Shown: positions 9,480 to 18,279, counted from the first letter of the stretch. The stretch is DNA of 64,000 bases from Arthrobacter sp. 135MFCol5.1 (GCF_000374865.1 NZ_KB895452.1:682001-746000), one strand, 5' to 3'. Program-made: numbers and translations. The notes: generated by a model from the letters alone, not told the origin.

Positions 9480-9970
9480 GGCTGCGCCTCCCGTTCCTTT
9501 TCCCAGTCGTCCAGCAGGGCCGGCATCCTTGATTTGAGGAAGCGGTAGAAGCGGGCCATCTCGGCCACCCGGGCCCGGGCCGCCGAACCTTCCGGCAGGG
9601 CCTCGGCGGTGGCGTCCGTCAGCTCGGCGAGCTTCTCGTAAATGGGACTGTTCCGCATGGACACCACATACCACTCGTCGTCGTGCAGTGCGTAGAGGTC
9701 GCGGCGGCTGCCGGGCTGCGATACGCGGTGCACGAAGCCGACGGTCTGCAGGTAGCGCACCGCCCCGGACACGGCGGCGGCGCTGGCCCCCAGCCGCTCC
9801 GCGAGCTCTGCAGCCGTAAGGCTCCCCTGCTCGGATGACACCAGGGTCAGGAGCGTCCTGGCGGGCATCTTCGGAAACCCGGCGGCGGCGAACGCGGCAG
9901 CCGTCCGTTCGGCAGCCGCGGCGGCCACCCCGGCGTCCCGGGCGGCAGCCACCCCCGTCCCGGCGCTCAT
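9476..9970 (-). CDS. MarR/GbsR-like winged-helix regulator
   Basis: Small DNA-binding protein of 164 residues. Residues of about 38-100 form a winged helix: PARTLLTLVSSEQGSLTAAEL, then ERLGASAAAVSGAVRYLQTV as the recognition helix, then a wing with SRRDLYALHDDEW. The remainder is helical and probably dimerising. The start ATG 9970 overlaps the permease stop (ATGA) and its stop overlaps the CorA start. This placement suggests it autoregulates the exporter/CorA operon, possibly through the dyad at 12602-12617. Confidence 0.82.
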   Translation of the reverse strand: MSAGTGVAAARDAGVAAAAAERTAAAFAAAGFPKMPARTLLTLVSSEQGSLTAAELAERLGASAAAVSGAVRYLQTVGFVHRVSQPGSRRDLYALHDDEWYVVSMRNSPIYEKLAELTDATAEALPEGSAARARVAEMARFYRFLKSRMPALLDDWEKEREAQP

Positions 9971-11589
9971 GCCGCCCCCACCTCCCGCCGCCGCATCGCC
10001 GCGACGGCAAGCGCGCCGGCGACGACGGCGATGGCCAGCATCCACCACGCCCCGCTCCAGTCGGTCGCGTTCCCGTGCGGGACCGGCGTGTGGGTAAACG
10101 GGGAGAGGTCGCGGAGGCTCTGGTCCAGGCCCAGCATGCCGCCGAAGATCCCCAGGAACACCCCGAGCCCCAGCAGGGCCCAGCCAACGCCAATGGTCGC
10201 GGCGGGCCACAGGACGAACACCAGGGCGGGCACGGCGAGGTAGACCAGCGCCGCCGGCAGCTGCGCCACGGCGGTTTGCCAGAGCGCATCGGCCGGCATG
10301 GCCTGGTCACCGGAACCGGTCAGCGTGATCCACGTGCCCACCGCGGTCAGGCCAATAACCAGGACCACTGCTGCGGCACCGAGCACCAGGTAGCCGGCCA
10401 GCCAGCGCATCCGCCCCACCGGAGCGGCGAGCAGCAGTTCCGCGGTCCCGGCGGCCTCTTCCTGCCTGAGCCTGATCACGGCCTGCAGCGCGCAGGCAGC
10501 GGCCAGGATCCCTGCCATCGAGAACAGGACAGACACCATGAGCTGGGTCAGGGAAGTGCCCTGCGACTGGAGGATCGACCTCAGGACGGCGGTGATATTG
10601 GTGTCCGGCGTGTCGACGGCGGCAATCGCCTTTCCCAGCGACCCGGCCAGCAGGCCGAGGGCCAGGCCACCCAGTGCCCAGCCGATGATCGAGTTGGCTT
10701 GCAGGCGCAGGGCGAGGGCCGCAGGGCTGCGCAGGCCCGGCCGGGCGGTGAGGCGTCCGGGGCGGGCACCCCAAACACTGGCGCCGCTGTCCCGGGTGCC
10801 CAGGATGGCCCATGCGGCCCCGAGGCAGGCGACGCCGAGCCCCAGCGGCAGCAGCAACGGCCAGGCCCGGTTGCCGGAGAAGGCGAACGTCTGCTGGCCC
10901 CATCCGATGGGCGAGAACCAGCTGGCGGCGCCCTCGGTCATGGACGTTCCGTCAGCGTGCGGGGTTCCGGTGGCGTCGCCGATCCCGCGCAGCACGTACG
11001 CCAGGACAACCAGGGCGGAGGAGACACCGTTGGCGCCGCGCGAGGTGCTTATGAACTGGGCCACCAGGATGCCCACGCCAAGGAAGGCAAGGCCGACGGC
11101 GCCCGTGGCCGCACCCGCAACGAGGGACCCCTGCAGGTCCAGGCCCTGGGCGGCAAGGCCGGCGAAGACGGCGAGCGCCGCCAGGACATTGGCCGCCGCA
11201 CCGTGCAGGACGGTGGCAATTGTGGGCAAGAGCCGGCCCGCGGGGGTGGCGGCCACCAGCTCGGCGCCCCCGGTTTCCTCGTCGGCACGGGTGTGGCGCA
11301 CGGCCAGGAACGTGCTCATCAGTCCGGCCAGCAGGGCCAGGAAGGCATAGACCAGGAAGAACGTGAAGGCGCCCTGGTCAGCGCCGCGGGGCAGGCCGCG
11401 CAGCATCAGGATGGCGGGGGTGGCGATGGCCACCTGCAAAATTTCGGCGCGGCTGGCGGCGTTGCCGTACGTCTGGGTCACGGCGGAGGCGGCGAACAGG
11501 GCGAAGGCGCCGATTCCCAGGATCCAGCTCAGCAGCTGCCAGCGGTCACGGCGCAACCGCTGGCCCCAGAGGATCATGAGGACGGCCAT
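9967..11589 (-). CDS. ABC-2 type exporter permease (polyketide/drug family)
   Basis: Membrane subunit of 540 residues with about a dozen hydrophobic segments arranged as two similar halves, as in actinobacterial polyketide-antibiotic exporters. It starts at ATG 11589 (MAVLMILWGQRLRRDRW), one base after the ATPase stop. The longer open frame to 11676 overlaps the ATPase and is not needed. Together with the upstream ATPase it should form an exporter. The substrate is unknown; export of an amphipathic drug or lipid-like compound is the usual reading. Confidence 0.86.
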   Translation of the reverse strand: MAVLMILWGQRLRRDRWQLLSWILGIGAFALFAASAVTQTYGNAASRAEILQVAIATPAILMLRGLPRGADQGAFTFFLVYAFLALLAGLMSTFLAVRHTRADEETGGAELVAATPAGRLLPTIATVLHGAAANVLAALAVFAGLAAQGLDLQGSLVAGAATGAVGLAFLGVGILVAQFISTSRGANGVSSALVVLAYVLRGIGDATGTPHADGTSMTEGAASWFSPIGWGQQTFAFSGNRAWPLLLPLGLGVACLGAAWAILGTRDSGASVWGARPGRLTARPGLRSPAALALRLQANSIIGWALGGLALGLLAGSLGKAIAAVDTPDTNITAVLRSILQSQGTSLTQLMVSVLFSMAGILAAACALQAVIRLRQEEAAGTAELLLAAPVGRMRWLAGYLVLGAAAVVLVIGLTAVGTWITLTGSGDQAMPADALWQTAVAQLPAALVYLAVPALVFVLWPAATIGVGWALLGLGVFLGIFGGMLGLDQSLRDLSPFTHTPVPHGNATDWSGAWWMLAIAVVAGALAVAAMRRREVGAA

Positions 11590-11590
11590 G

Positions 11591-12583
11591 TCAGCCACGT
11601 CCCCTGGCGCCCAGCAGGTGCCGGCGCGCGCCGTGCCGGTGGTCCCCGTCATCGTCCCGCGCCCCGGATTCGGCACCTGCCGCCGGGTCGCCGTAGTGCC
11701 GCAGGAACAGTTCCTCGAGCGACGGCGGCGTAATGGTCAGCCCCTGCACCGCCAGGGCGCCCAGGGCGGGCAGCACCTCCGCCACCCGGTCCGATTCCGC
11801 GCTGAACTTGACCCGGCCGGCGTCGAATGTCAGGTCATGCACGGCCCCCAGCCGTGCCAGGGAGGCTGTGTCCAGGCCATCGGCGGCGAACGAAATTTCG
11901 GTCCTGGTCAAGTGGCGCAGGGAGTCCAGCGTTCCGCCGTCCACAATCCTGCCGGCGCGGATGATGCTTACCCGGTGGCACAGGACCTCCACCTCGGTAA
12001 GGATGTGGCTGGAGAGCAGCACGGTGGCGCCCCGTTCGACGACGGCGAGCAGTTCCCGGCGGAAGACCTCCTCCATGAGCGGGTCGAGGCCGCTCGTGGG
12101 CTCGTCGAGCAGGTAAAGCTCGGCGTCCGTGGCGAGGGCCGCGATCAGGGCCACCTTCTGCCGGTTGCCTTTGGAGTAGGCGCGCCCCTTCTTGGCCGGA
12201 TCAAAGTCGAAGGCCTGGCACAGCCGGTCCTTGCTGCGGCGGTACGCCGCAGCATCCGCTGTACCGCCGCGGAGCCGGGAGAGAAGGTCGATGGTTTCGC
12301 CGCCGGAGAGGTTGGGCCACAGCCTGACGTCGCCGGGGACATAGGCCAGGCGCCGGTGGAGTTCAACAGCCTGGGTCCAGGGGTCCATGCCAAGGACGGT
12401 GGCGGAACCGGATGTTGCCTTGGCCAGGCCCAGCAGGATTCGCAGGGTGGTCGATTTCCCGGCGCCGTTGGGCCCCAGGAAGCCATGGATCTCCCCTGCC
12501 CGGACGTCAAGGTCCAGCCCGTCCAGGGCACGGACCTTGCCAAAGTTTTTATGCAAGCCCACAGTTTGGATGACAGTGTTCAT
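11591..12583 (-). CDS. ABC exporter ATP-binding protein
   Basis: ATPase of 330 residues for the adjacent permease. Walker [10 protein letters not shown] is at 37-45, the signature is the variant YSKGNRQK at about 136-143, and Walker [14 protein letters not shown] starts near 156. The variant signature and a C-terminal extension of about 100 residues after the nucleotide-binding domain are typical of drug-exporting ABC-2 ATPases. It is the first gene of the operon and is divergent from an MFS gene; the 50-bp gap between them contains a perfect dyad. Confidence 0.92.
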   Translation of the reverse strand: MNTVIQTVGLHKNFGKVRALDGLDLDVRAGEIHGFLGPNGAGKSTTLRILLGLAKATSGSATVLGMDPWTQAVELHRRLAYVPGDVRLWPNLSGGETIDLLSRLRGGTADAAAYRRSKDRLCQAFDFDPAKKGRAYSKGNRQKVALIAALATDAELYLLDEPTSGLDPLMEEVFRRELLAVVERGATVLLSSHILTEVEVLCHRVSIIRAGRIVDGGTLDSLRHLTRTEISFAADGLDTASLARLGAVHDLTFDAGRVKFSAESDRVAEVLPALGALAVQGLTITPPSLEELFLRHYGDPAAGAESGARDDDGDHRHGARRHLLGARGRG

Positions 12584-12601
12584 GGATTAATCTTCGTAGT
12601 T

Positions 12602-12617
12602 TTCACAAGTTTGTGAA
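12602..12617. promoter_or_regulatory. Candidate operator TTCACAA-GT-TTGTGAA
   Basis: Perfect 7-bp dyad with a 2-bp centre, placed between the divergent ABC exporter operon and the MFS gene. Its size and symmetry suit a MarR/GbsR-type dimer, and such a regulator is encoded in the exporter operon. The link is inferred from position only. Confidence 0.5.
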
Positions 12618-12635
12618 GGTACTAAAGTCCCAATC

Positions 12636-13814
12636 ATGAGCACTGAAGGCCAGGCCGTCCGCTCGTCCTCGGCGCCACTGTACGCAGCGGGATTCGTCAC
12701 AGCCTTCGGCGCCCACAGCATTGCGGCCGGGCTGGGCTCGCAAAGCGGAAATATTGGCTTGACGCTGCTGAACCTCGGAATCCTCCTGGCCTTGTATGAC
12801 GTTGCCGAGGTGTTCCTCAAACCCGTCTTCGGTGCGCTCAGCGACCGGATCGGAACCAAACCTGTCGTCGTGGGCGGCCTGCTGGCCTTCGCCGCGCTGT
12901 CGCTGATCGGACTTGGCGCGGCCGATCCCCTGGTCCTTGCCCTGGCCCGGCTGGGACAGGGCGCTGCGGCGTCGGCCTTTTCGCCGGCGTCGTCCGCGAT
13001 GGTGGCCCGGATGGCACGCGGCGGCAAGGCCGGCACCTACTTTGGCCGGTATGGCTCCTGGAAGAGCCTGGGCTACATCATCGGGCCGCCGCTGGGTGCG
13101 GGGCTGATCCTGGCGGGCGGTTTCCCGCTGTTGTTCGGCGCCCTCTCCGTCCTGGCCGCGCTCACGGCCGTGTGGGTGCTGGTGTCCGTCGCGAACCTGG
13201 AACCGCTCCCCCGAAAGCGGTACACGGTGATGGACCTGGCCCGGCAGGTGGGCGAGCGTCAGTTCCTGGTTCCCACGCTGGTGCTGGCCGCGTCCACCGG
13301 CGCGCTGGGTGCCGCCGTCGGTTTCCTTCCGGCACTGGCCGCCCGCCATGGCATGGACGCCTTCGCCGGCACGGCCGCGGTCAGCGTGGTGGCGCTGGGC
13401 TCGGTGCTGACCCAGCCGTGGATCGGCAGGCTGCGTGACCGGAACGCCGTCACTGACAACAGGGGCACCACCGTTGGCCTGCTGCTGATTGCCGCGGGCG
13501 TCGCCCTCGTTGCGGCTGCCCCGGGCGTGGTGACCGTTTTCGTGGCCGCGGCGTGCATCGGGACCGGGATCGGCGCCGCCACGCCGCTGGGCTTCGCGCA
13601 CCTGGCGGACACCACGCCGCCGGAACGGATGGGCCGGACCATGGGCTCGGCCGAACTCGGCCGCGAACTGGGTGACGCCGGCGGCCCGCTCCTGGTGGGC
13701 GGCATCGCGACGGCCACGGCGCTGCCGTTCGGCCTGGGCGTCCTCGCAGTGCTGGTGGCGGCAGCAAGCATTCCCCGGCTCGACCCCGTTAAGCCGGATG
13801 CCACCGGCCCCTGA
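12636..13814 (+). CDS. MFS transporter
   Basis: Major facilitator protein of 392 residues with about 12 hydrophobic helices. The loop between helices 2 and 3 has the MFS motif A-like GALSDRIGTKPVVVGG, and helix 5 holds GPPLGAGLILAGG, which resembles the drug-efflux antiporter motif. It is divergent from the ABC exporter operon and probably shares its control region. The substrate is unknown. A long antisense open frame over it is a G+C shadow. Confidence 0.88.
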   Translation: MSTEGQAVRSSSAPLYAAGFVTAFGAHSIAAGLGSQSGNIGLTLLNLGILLALYDVAEVFLKPVFGALSDRIGTKPVVVGGLLAFAALSLIGLGAADPLVLALARLGQGAAASAFSPASSAMVARMARGGKAGTYFGRYGSWKSLGYIIGPPLGAGLILAGGFPLLFGALSVLAALTAVWVLVSVANLEPLPRKRYTVMDLARQVGERQFLVPTLVLAASTGALGAAVGFLPALAARHGMDAFAGTAAVSVVALGSVLTQPWIGRLRDRNAVTDNRGTTVGLLLIAAGVALVAAAPGVVTVFVAAACIGTGIGAATPLGFAHLADTTPPERMGRTMGSAELGRELGDAGGPLLVGGIATATALPFGLGVLAVLVAAASIPRLDPVKPDATGP

Positions 13815-13850
13815 GCAGCCATCCAGCTTTTTGTGTCACCCTTAAGCGCG

Positions 13851-14756
13851 ATGACTTCTTCACAGCAACTACCCACCAGGACACCCTCCCGGCCCGCTCC
13901 GGGCTCGGCGTTCCTGTTCGTGCTGTCCACTGTGGCCTGCATTGCCGGGCTGGTTGCCACGTACTACTTCTTCGTCCAGACTGCAACGGGCCAGTTCATC
14001 GATGAGTCCGCGTTGGTGGAAGCCGTGGACATCCACGGACCGGCAGGCAAGGCCGCAACCCAGTTCCTGGACTGGCTGCCCACCATCTCCCTGGTGATGG
14101 CCGCCGTCGTGGTCCTGTTCGTCACGGTGATCCGGCGGCATTGGGCGGAAGCGGGAATCGCGGTGGCGGCGTGCATCGGCGCCAACGTGGCCACGCAGGT
14201 GCTCAAGGACCTGCTGCCTGCCCGTCCGGACAAAGGCGTGCTGACCCTTGAGCTTAACTCCCTGCCGTCCGGGCACACCACGCTGGCGGCCTCCGCCGCG
14301 GCCGCCGTGTTCCTGATGGCATCCCCGCGCTGGCGCCCCATGGCCGGTTTCATTGGTGGTTCGTTTGCCATTGCCTCCGGCGCCTCCACCGTGATCAACC
14401 AGTGGCACCGGCCCGCGGACGTGGTGGCCGCCTTCCTGCTGGTGGGTGCCTTCATGATCCCTGCGGGCTGGCTGATCCTGCGCCGCGGTTCCTGGAACGA
14501 GTGGGACGGGTTCGGCCGGCACCTTGGCTCGGCCCGGATCTGGCTGACGCTTCCGGTGCTGATCGGGTTGGCCTCGGCCGGGGTGGCCGTCTATTCGCTG
14601 ATCCGGATTGCGCCCAGCCCGTGGCAGGAAACCAGCACCACAAACTACTTCTGGGCCGGGATCTCGCTGATTGTGATCGCGGGGTACCTGGCTACGGTGG
14701 CAACGACGTCCTTGTTCGCGTTCGCGGCACGGCGACGGGACGCGACCGGCCCGTAA
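13851..14756 (+). CDS. PAP2-family membrane phosphatase
   Basis: Integral membrane lipid phosphatase of 301 residues with five to six membrane helices. The active-site motifs are KDLLPARP (residues 119-126), PSGHT (139-143) and the distal S-T-V-I-N-Q-W-H-R-P-A-D with His186 and Asp190. The family is known to dephosphorylate lipid phosphates such as undecaprenyl diphosphate or phosphatidic acid; which one applies here is not evident. I prefer ATG 13851; a GTG at 13833 would add six residues. Confidence 0.88.
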   Translation: MTSSQQLPTRTPSRPAPGSAFLFVLSTVACIAGLVATYYFFVQTATGQFIDESALVEAVDIHGPAGKAATQFLDWLPTISLVMAAVVVLFVTVIRRHWAEAGIAVAACIGANVATQVLKDLLPARPDKGVLTLELNSLPSGHTTLAASAAAAVFLMASPRWRPMAGFIGGSFAIASGASTVINQWHRPADVVAAFLLVGAFMIPAGWLILRRGSWNEWDGFGRHLGSARIWLTLPVLIGLASAGVAVYSLIRIAPSPWQETSTTNYFWAGISLIVIAGYLATVATTSLFAFAARRRDATGP

Positions 14757-14773
14757 AGGGCCACCGGCGGGCG

Positions 14774-15115
14774 TCAGTAACCGTCGCCGGGGTCTGCCGA
14801 ATCCCGGCCGATGCTCTCATCCATGGCGGCCGCCAGCTCAACTTCGTCAAGGTAGCGGGCGGCGGGCTTTCCCGTCTCCTTGGCCAGCAAATCCATGGTG
14901 GCCAAGTGCTGGCGTGCCAGTTCGATGGCGAGCTGCTCGACGATGCGGGGCCCGTTCCGCACCACCAGATCGCTGAGGTACGCCTGGAGGCGGCCGGCCG
15001 GATTTCCAGGAGTCATGGCCTCGGCGGCGACGAGCCTGGTCAGGGCCGCGGCAGCGACGGCAGGTTTGTCGCCGAAGAGTTCCACGTTCGTCCCTCCATA
15101 GCCGCGGGCTGTCAT
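14774..15115 (-). CDS. Hypothetical protein
   Basis: Soluble, mostly helical protein of 113 residues that I do not recognise. It has no signal peptide, membrane segment or cysteine. It contains LVVRNGPRIVEQLAIELARQ and ends in an acidic tail rich in D and G. It is convergent with the PAP2 gene (18-base gap). Codon use and base composition are like the neighbours, so it is probably a real gene. Confidence 0.6.
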   Translation of the reverse strand: MTARGYGGTNVELFGDKPAVAAAALTRLVAAEAMTPGNPAGRLQAYLSDLVVRNGPRIVEQLAIELARQHLATMDLLAKETGKPAARYLDEVELAAAMDESIGRDSADPGDGY

Positions 15116-15322
15116 GGGCGTCGCCCGGATAGGTAGCTACAATTTAGCGCCTTCCCTGGCACGCCGGTAAAGGGTCCTAGTACCTGAACGGGACGCGCCG
15201 GCACCGAAGTCGGCTGCCCATTTTATGTCGGCGCCTGGAGGTCCGGCCCGCAGCCGGAAACTCTTGACCGAACCTTGCGGAATTTACTCCGGGTAACTTG
15301 AGCGCCGCCGTCGATAGTTGCT

Positions 15323-15362
15323 AGTGCCTGGTGGCGTCTTGAAGTGGGCGCCCCCAGGCACT
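15323..15362 (-). terminator. Hairpin downstream of the VOC gene
   Basis: AGTGCCTGG...CCAGGCACT arms (15323-15336 with 15349-15362, one bulge) lie just after the stop of the minus-strand VOC gene. There is no clear T run, so termination is likely but not certain. The rest of 15116-15385 shows no gene. Confidence 0.5.
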
Positions 15363-15385
15363 CCAGTATCCGGGGCCGGCCAGGC

Positions 15386-15760
15386 TCAGGGTTCGAGCCG
15401 CCTGCGAAGGAGGCAGAACTCGTTGCCCTCCGGGTCCTGCAGGACGTGCCACTGCTCCCGGCCGGTCTGGCCGACGTCGGCCGGCCGCGCTCCCAGTGCC
15501 AGCAATCGTTCCAGTTCGGCATCCTGGTCCCGGTCCACCGGGTTGATGTCGATGTGCAGCGGCAGCCGCCCCACGCGCGGGTTGCTGCTGGGGCTGAAGA
15601 TGATGGTGGGCTGAAGGCCGCCGAAACCGGCCGCCGGACCGATTTCGATCGAGCCCTCCTCACGGTCCAGCTCGACGTAGCCAAGGACTCCACACCAGAA
15701 CGGCGCAAGCAGTTCGGGGTCGGCGCAATTCAGGACAAGTTCACTGATTCGGGATGACAT
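15386..15760 (-). CDS. Glyoxalase/bleomycin-resistance-like (VOC) protein
   Basis: Single VOC-fold protein of 124 residues. It opens with ISELVLNCADPELLAPFWCG, typical of the first beta-alpha-beta unit, has LPLHIDINPVDRD in the middle strand and ends with the common VQDPEGNEFCL-like motif (here LQDPEGNEFCLLR). VOC proteins are metal-dependent lyases, dioxygenases or antibiotic-binding proteins; the specific role cannot be assigned. Confidence 0.85.
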   Translation of the reverse strand: MSSRISELVLNCADPELLAPFWCGVLGYVELDREEGSIEIGPAAGFGGLQPTIIFSPSSNPRVGRLPLHIDINPVDRDQDAELERLLALGARPADVGQTGREQWHVLQDPEGNEFCLLRRRLEP

Positions 15761-15876
15761 GACCGCAGTCTACCGACGCGCAAACCCCTTTTCGCGGCGC
15801 CGTCTCCCTTGCGCGTCCCACATATCGGGGGCGTCCGGGCGGCTCCGGGTCGCCACGAACGGTCGCTGCCGCCAGG

Positions 15877-15942
15877 CCAGCCCGGCGGGAGGGAGCGCCG
15901 CTGCAAGGGGGGCTGCAGCGGCGCCCTCTTCCGCCGGGCTGG
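15877..15942 (-). terminator. Large terminator-like hairpin after the SipW locus
   Basis: Imperfect inverted repeat with arms of about 29 bases (15877-15905 and 15914-15942, including CCAGCCCGGCGG and CCGCCGGGCTGG). It starts a few bases past the stop of the last gene in the minus-strand locus. No T run is seen. Confidence 0.6.
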
Positions 15943-15948
15943 CGGTGG

Positions 15949-16437
15949 TCAGGCGCAGTAGACCTTCCTGTTTCCGGTGCCGATGTCCAGGGTGACCTTG
16001 ACCGATGCGGTGGACTGCGCCCCGCTGGCAAACGTGGCAACCACCCGCACGGTTGCGGTGACGGAACTGACCTGGGAAAAGACCACGGAATCACCCGAAA
16101 CCACGAAGCTCCCGGATGTCCCGCCGGATCCCGCGAAGTCCAGGCTGGATCCGTACGTCCCGTTGGACCCGGCCGCAGAAACGGTGAACTTTGTTGGTAC
16201 CTCGGACAATCCGGAATAGCTCAGCTGGATGGTCTTGTTGGCGGTGTCCCCGGCGGTGCAGGCAGGGGTGGGCAGGACCGGCGTCGGCCAGGTGCCGGAC
16301 GCCGTGACGGCCATGCTTGCCGTCGCGCTTTGCTGCCAGAGGGCCGACGCCGTGCCGGCGCCGGCGCCCAGCAGCACTGTGAGCAAAAATGCCCCCACGG
16401 CGAACGTGGCTCCTGGAATGCTCCTCAGCCGCGGCAT
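15949..16437 (-). CDS. Exported protein with SipW-type (A-L-W) signal, third of locus 1
   Basis: Secreted protein of 162 residues. The signal peptide has a hydrophobic core (TFAVGAFLLTVLLGAGAG) and ends in SALWQQ with Trp34, the same A-x-W pattern as the two upstream exported proteins. The mature part is Ser/Thr/Gly/Val-rich with beta-strand periodicity and two cysteines, one near position 60 and one in the terminal KVYCA. The ATG follows the sipW stop directly with no gap. A minor component or tip protein of a surface or matrix structure is an inference from position and composition. Confidence 0.8.
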   Translation of the reverse strand: MPRLRSIPGATFAVGAFLLTVLLGAGAGTASALWQQSATASMAVTASGTWPTPVLPTPACTAGDTANKTIQLSYSGLSEVPTKFTVSAAGSNGTYGSSLDFAGSGGTSGSFVVSGDSVVFSQVSSVTATVRVVATFASGAQSTASVKVTLDIGTGNRKVYCA

Positions 16438-17067
16438 TCAGGCGGCCTCGGCAGCTGGGTCATCGTGCTTGCGGGCCTTGCGAACGGACTTGTAGACCGT
16501 GATGGAGCCGTAGCCGATCAGTGCCACAGCCGCGATGACCGTCCACATTTCCCGGTCCGAATTGCCCAGGAAGTTGGCCACGAAACCGACATACGGGACG
16601 GCGTAGAACAGCTTGCCTTTGACCTGGATGGCCCGGATGGGCTCGGGATCGTTGGCCCCGTTGTTGTCGCCCTTGGTGATGAGCGTCTTCTCCCCGGACT
16701 GGGTGGAACCAAACCCGACAATCCGGTGCGTTTCCACGTCGGGGCGGCCCGAGTACAGCTGGAAGGTGATGACGTCGCCGTACTTGAGTTCGTTGAACGG
16801 CACCGGTTTCATCACCATGAAGGTGCCGGGCGGGTAGTGCTGCGCCATGGACTTGGTCAGCACGGTGTAGGTCTGCGATCCGGTCGCCACCGGCACCACG
16901 ATCAGGACAATGGCGGCGAACAGCGCCACGAGCATCGCCGCCATGCTCAGAATGCGTCCGACGGCGGCCCAGGCGCCTTTGCGCCGGCGTGCCGGCTTTG
17001 GCTCGGCTGCCGGAGTGACGGGTTCGGTGTCTCCGCCGAGAAGGCGTTCGGTCAGGTCAGCAGCCAC
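16438..17067 (-). CDS. sipW: SipW-type signal peptidase I
   Basis: Membrane signal peptidase of the ER/SipW class, 209 residues. One membrane segment is at about 40-62 and another near 175-190. The nucleophile is Ser73 in VLTKSMAQ, and His114 in ETHRIVG replaces the Lys of ordinary bacterial signal peptidases; GDVITF and KGDNNGAND are the other conserved boxes. It starts at GTG 17067, overlapping the preceding gene by 11 bases. In Bacillus, SipW processes TasA and TapA; here it sits among three proteins with matching unusual signals, which are its likely substrates. Confidence 0.9.
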   Translation of the reverse strand: MAADLTERLLGGDTEPVTPAAEPKPARRRKGAWAAVGRILSMAAMLVALFAAIVLIVVPVATGSQTYTVLTKSMAQHYPPGTFMVMKPVPFNELKYGDVITFQLYSGRPDVETHRIVGFGSTQSGEKTLITKGDNNGANDPEPIRAIQVKGKLFYAVPYVGFVANFLGNSDREMWTVIAAVALIGYGSITVYKSVRKARKHDDPAAEAA

Positions 17068-17665
17068 TGGGCACCCCGCAGAGTTGACGCGCGGTGAGTG
17101 GAAGGGAGATGGTCACTGCTTGTCCTTTCACTGTTGACGGGGCGCCGGGGGCGAGGCTGACCTGGAAGCAGAAGATGGTGGACCCGCCTTTGCCCACCGT
17201 GGGCGAGGCAAGGCCGCTGGCGCCGATCTGCGCGTAGCCGGTGCTGGAGCTGCATTCTGTGGAGGAAACGGCGGTCTTCGCGCTCACGATGATGTAGGAG
17301 GCCAGCGTGCCCCCGCCGGTGTTGGCCACTGTTGGCTGGCCCACCGTGGTGGCGGTGTTGAACTGGCCGCCGGCGTTGGTGTTGTTGGTGACCACCACTC
17401 CCCCGGAGACCGGGCTACCTGGCCCGAGCGTGCCGGCTGGAGACAATGCCAGGTTCGCCGCGGCCTCGTTGGCCAGGGTCATGTTCGTGGTGGCGCCGGA
17501 GTTGACCGCCGTCAGCGCCACATCGAACGAGGCCGCAGACACGGTTCCGGGAGCGGCCACCGCGGACGCGTTCCAGAGGGCAAAAGTTCCCTGCACGGTG
17601 AACAGGCCCAGGACCACGGCAGCGGCGATCAATGCCGCTGCCTTCAGTGAGCGCGTGATGCGCAT
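17057..17665 (-). CDS. Exported protein with SipW-type (A-L-W) signal, second of locus 1
   Basis: Secreted protein of 202 residues. The signal ends in GTFALWNAS with Trp31. The mature region is Thr/Ala/Val-rich with short beta-strand-like stretches and cysteines in SSTECSSS, IFCFQ and the C-terminal LCGVPSGC. I chose ATG 17665 because AGGAGGAA lies at the right distance; the longer frame to 17722 runs through a hairpin. Its 3' end overlaps sipW. It resembles the actinobacterial alternate-signal-mediated exported proteins that accompany a cognate SipW. Confidence 0.83.
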   Translation of the reverse strand: MRITRSLKAAALIAAAVVLGLFTVQGTFALWNASAVAAPGTVSAASFDVALTAVNSGATTNMTLANEAAANLALSPAGTLGPGSPVSGGVVVTNNTNAGGQFNTATTVGQPTVANTGGGTLASYIIVSAKTAVSSTECSSSTGYAQIGASGLASPTVGKGGSTIFCFQVSLAPGAPSTVKGQAVTISLPLTARQLCGVPSGC

Positions 17666-17700
17666 GTGGCTTCCTCCTGGTCCTGTTTCCTGGTACTGCC

Positions 17701-17728
17701 GGCCGGGTGGCCCTGGGGCCACCCGGCC
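17701..17728 (-). terminator. Intercistronic hairpin between the first two genes of locus 1
   Basis: Perfect 13-bp stem (17701-17713 with 17716-17728), all G/C but one or two pairs, located between the first gene stop and the second gene ribosome-binding site. There is no T tract, so it is more likely an attenuator or 3' stabiliser that raises the first gene product over the rest. Confidence 0.6.
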
Positions 17729-17736
17729 ACGTCAGG

Positions 17737-18279
17737 CTAGGAGAGGCCGGGCTGGGTGACCTGGGTCAGCTGGAAGGCCACGTTGTTGAAGTTGTAGCTC
17801 TTGGTGGTGTCCGCGCGGCCGGTGGTGGTGGACAGGAATTCGAAGGTGATGGTTGCGGTGACCGTCTGGTCCGATCCCGTTGGAACCAGGGGGTTTGCGA
17901 CGGCGGTGCTGCCCACGGTGAGCGCGGGAGCACTGACCGAGACGTTGGCCGGGGTGAAGCCGTTGGTGGCGCTGATGCCGGTGGTGGTGACGTTGGCGGC
18001 CATCTTGTTGCCCACCAGGGTCACGGTCAGGTCCTGGGTGAACGTGAGCTTGTCGCCCGGGACAACCTTGTAAGCGGAGATGTCGGGAATGACGGTGCCG
18101 GTACGGTCTTTCCAGACGCCGTTGACGGCCTTGACGACGTTCAGGTCGCCGGAAACGATGGTGCCGGGAGCGGCGGTTGCTTCTGCGTTCCAGTTGGCCA
18201 GGGTGCCCCCGCCGCCCAGCAGCAGCGCGGCGCCAACGGCGATAGCGGCAGTTCCCTTGACCAGAGTGCTGTTCTTCAT
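17737..18279 (-). CDS. Exported protein with SipW-type (A-N-W) signal, first of locus 1
   Basis: Secreted protein of 180 residues and first gene of the SipW locus. The signal core GAALLLGGGGTLANWNAEA ends with Trp30, followed by APGTIVSGDLNVV, the pattern of alternate-signal (TasA-related) proteins. The mature part has repeated amphipathic strands with no cysteine, for example LTFTQDLTVTLVG and VTATITFEFLS. It is likely the main secreted subunit, as in TasA-type matrix fibres, although fibre formation is inferred. The upstream region 18280-18435 holds no gene. Confidence 0.84.
   Translation of the reverse strand: MKNSTLVKGTAAIAVGAALLLGGGGTLANWNAEATAAPGTIVSGDLNVVKAVNGVWKDRTGTVIPDISAYKVVPGDKLTFTQDLTVTLVGNKMAANVTTTGISATNGFTPANVSVSAPALTVGSTAVANPLVPTGSDQTVTATITFEFLSTTTGRADTTKSYNFNNVAFQLTQVTQPGLS

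Noticed and set aside
9835..11733. 632-codon plus-strand frame
   Set aside because: Antisense shadow of the ABC permease and regulator, full of Gln/Gly/His runs.
12603..13601. 332-codon minus-strand frame
   Set aside because: Antisense shadow of the MFS gene at 12636, which has clear membrane and motif structure.
15390..15402. GGTTCGAGCCGCC as a tRNA T-loop
   Set aside because: No acceptor or anticodon stems fit around it, and it is within the coding end of the VOC gene.
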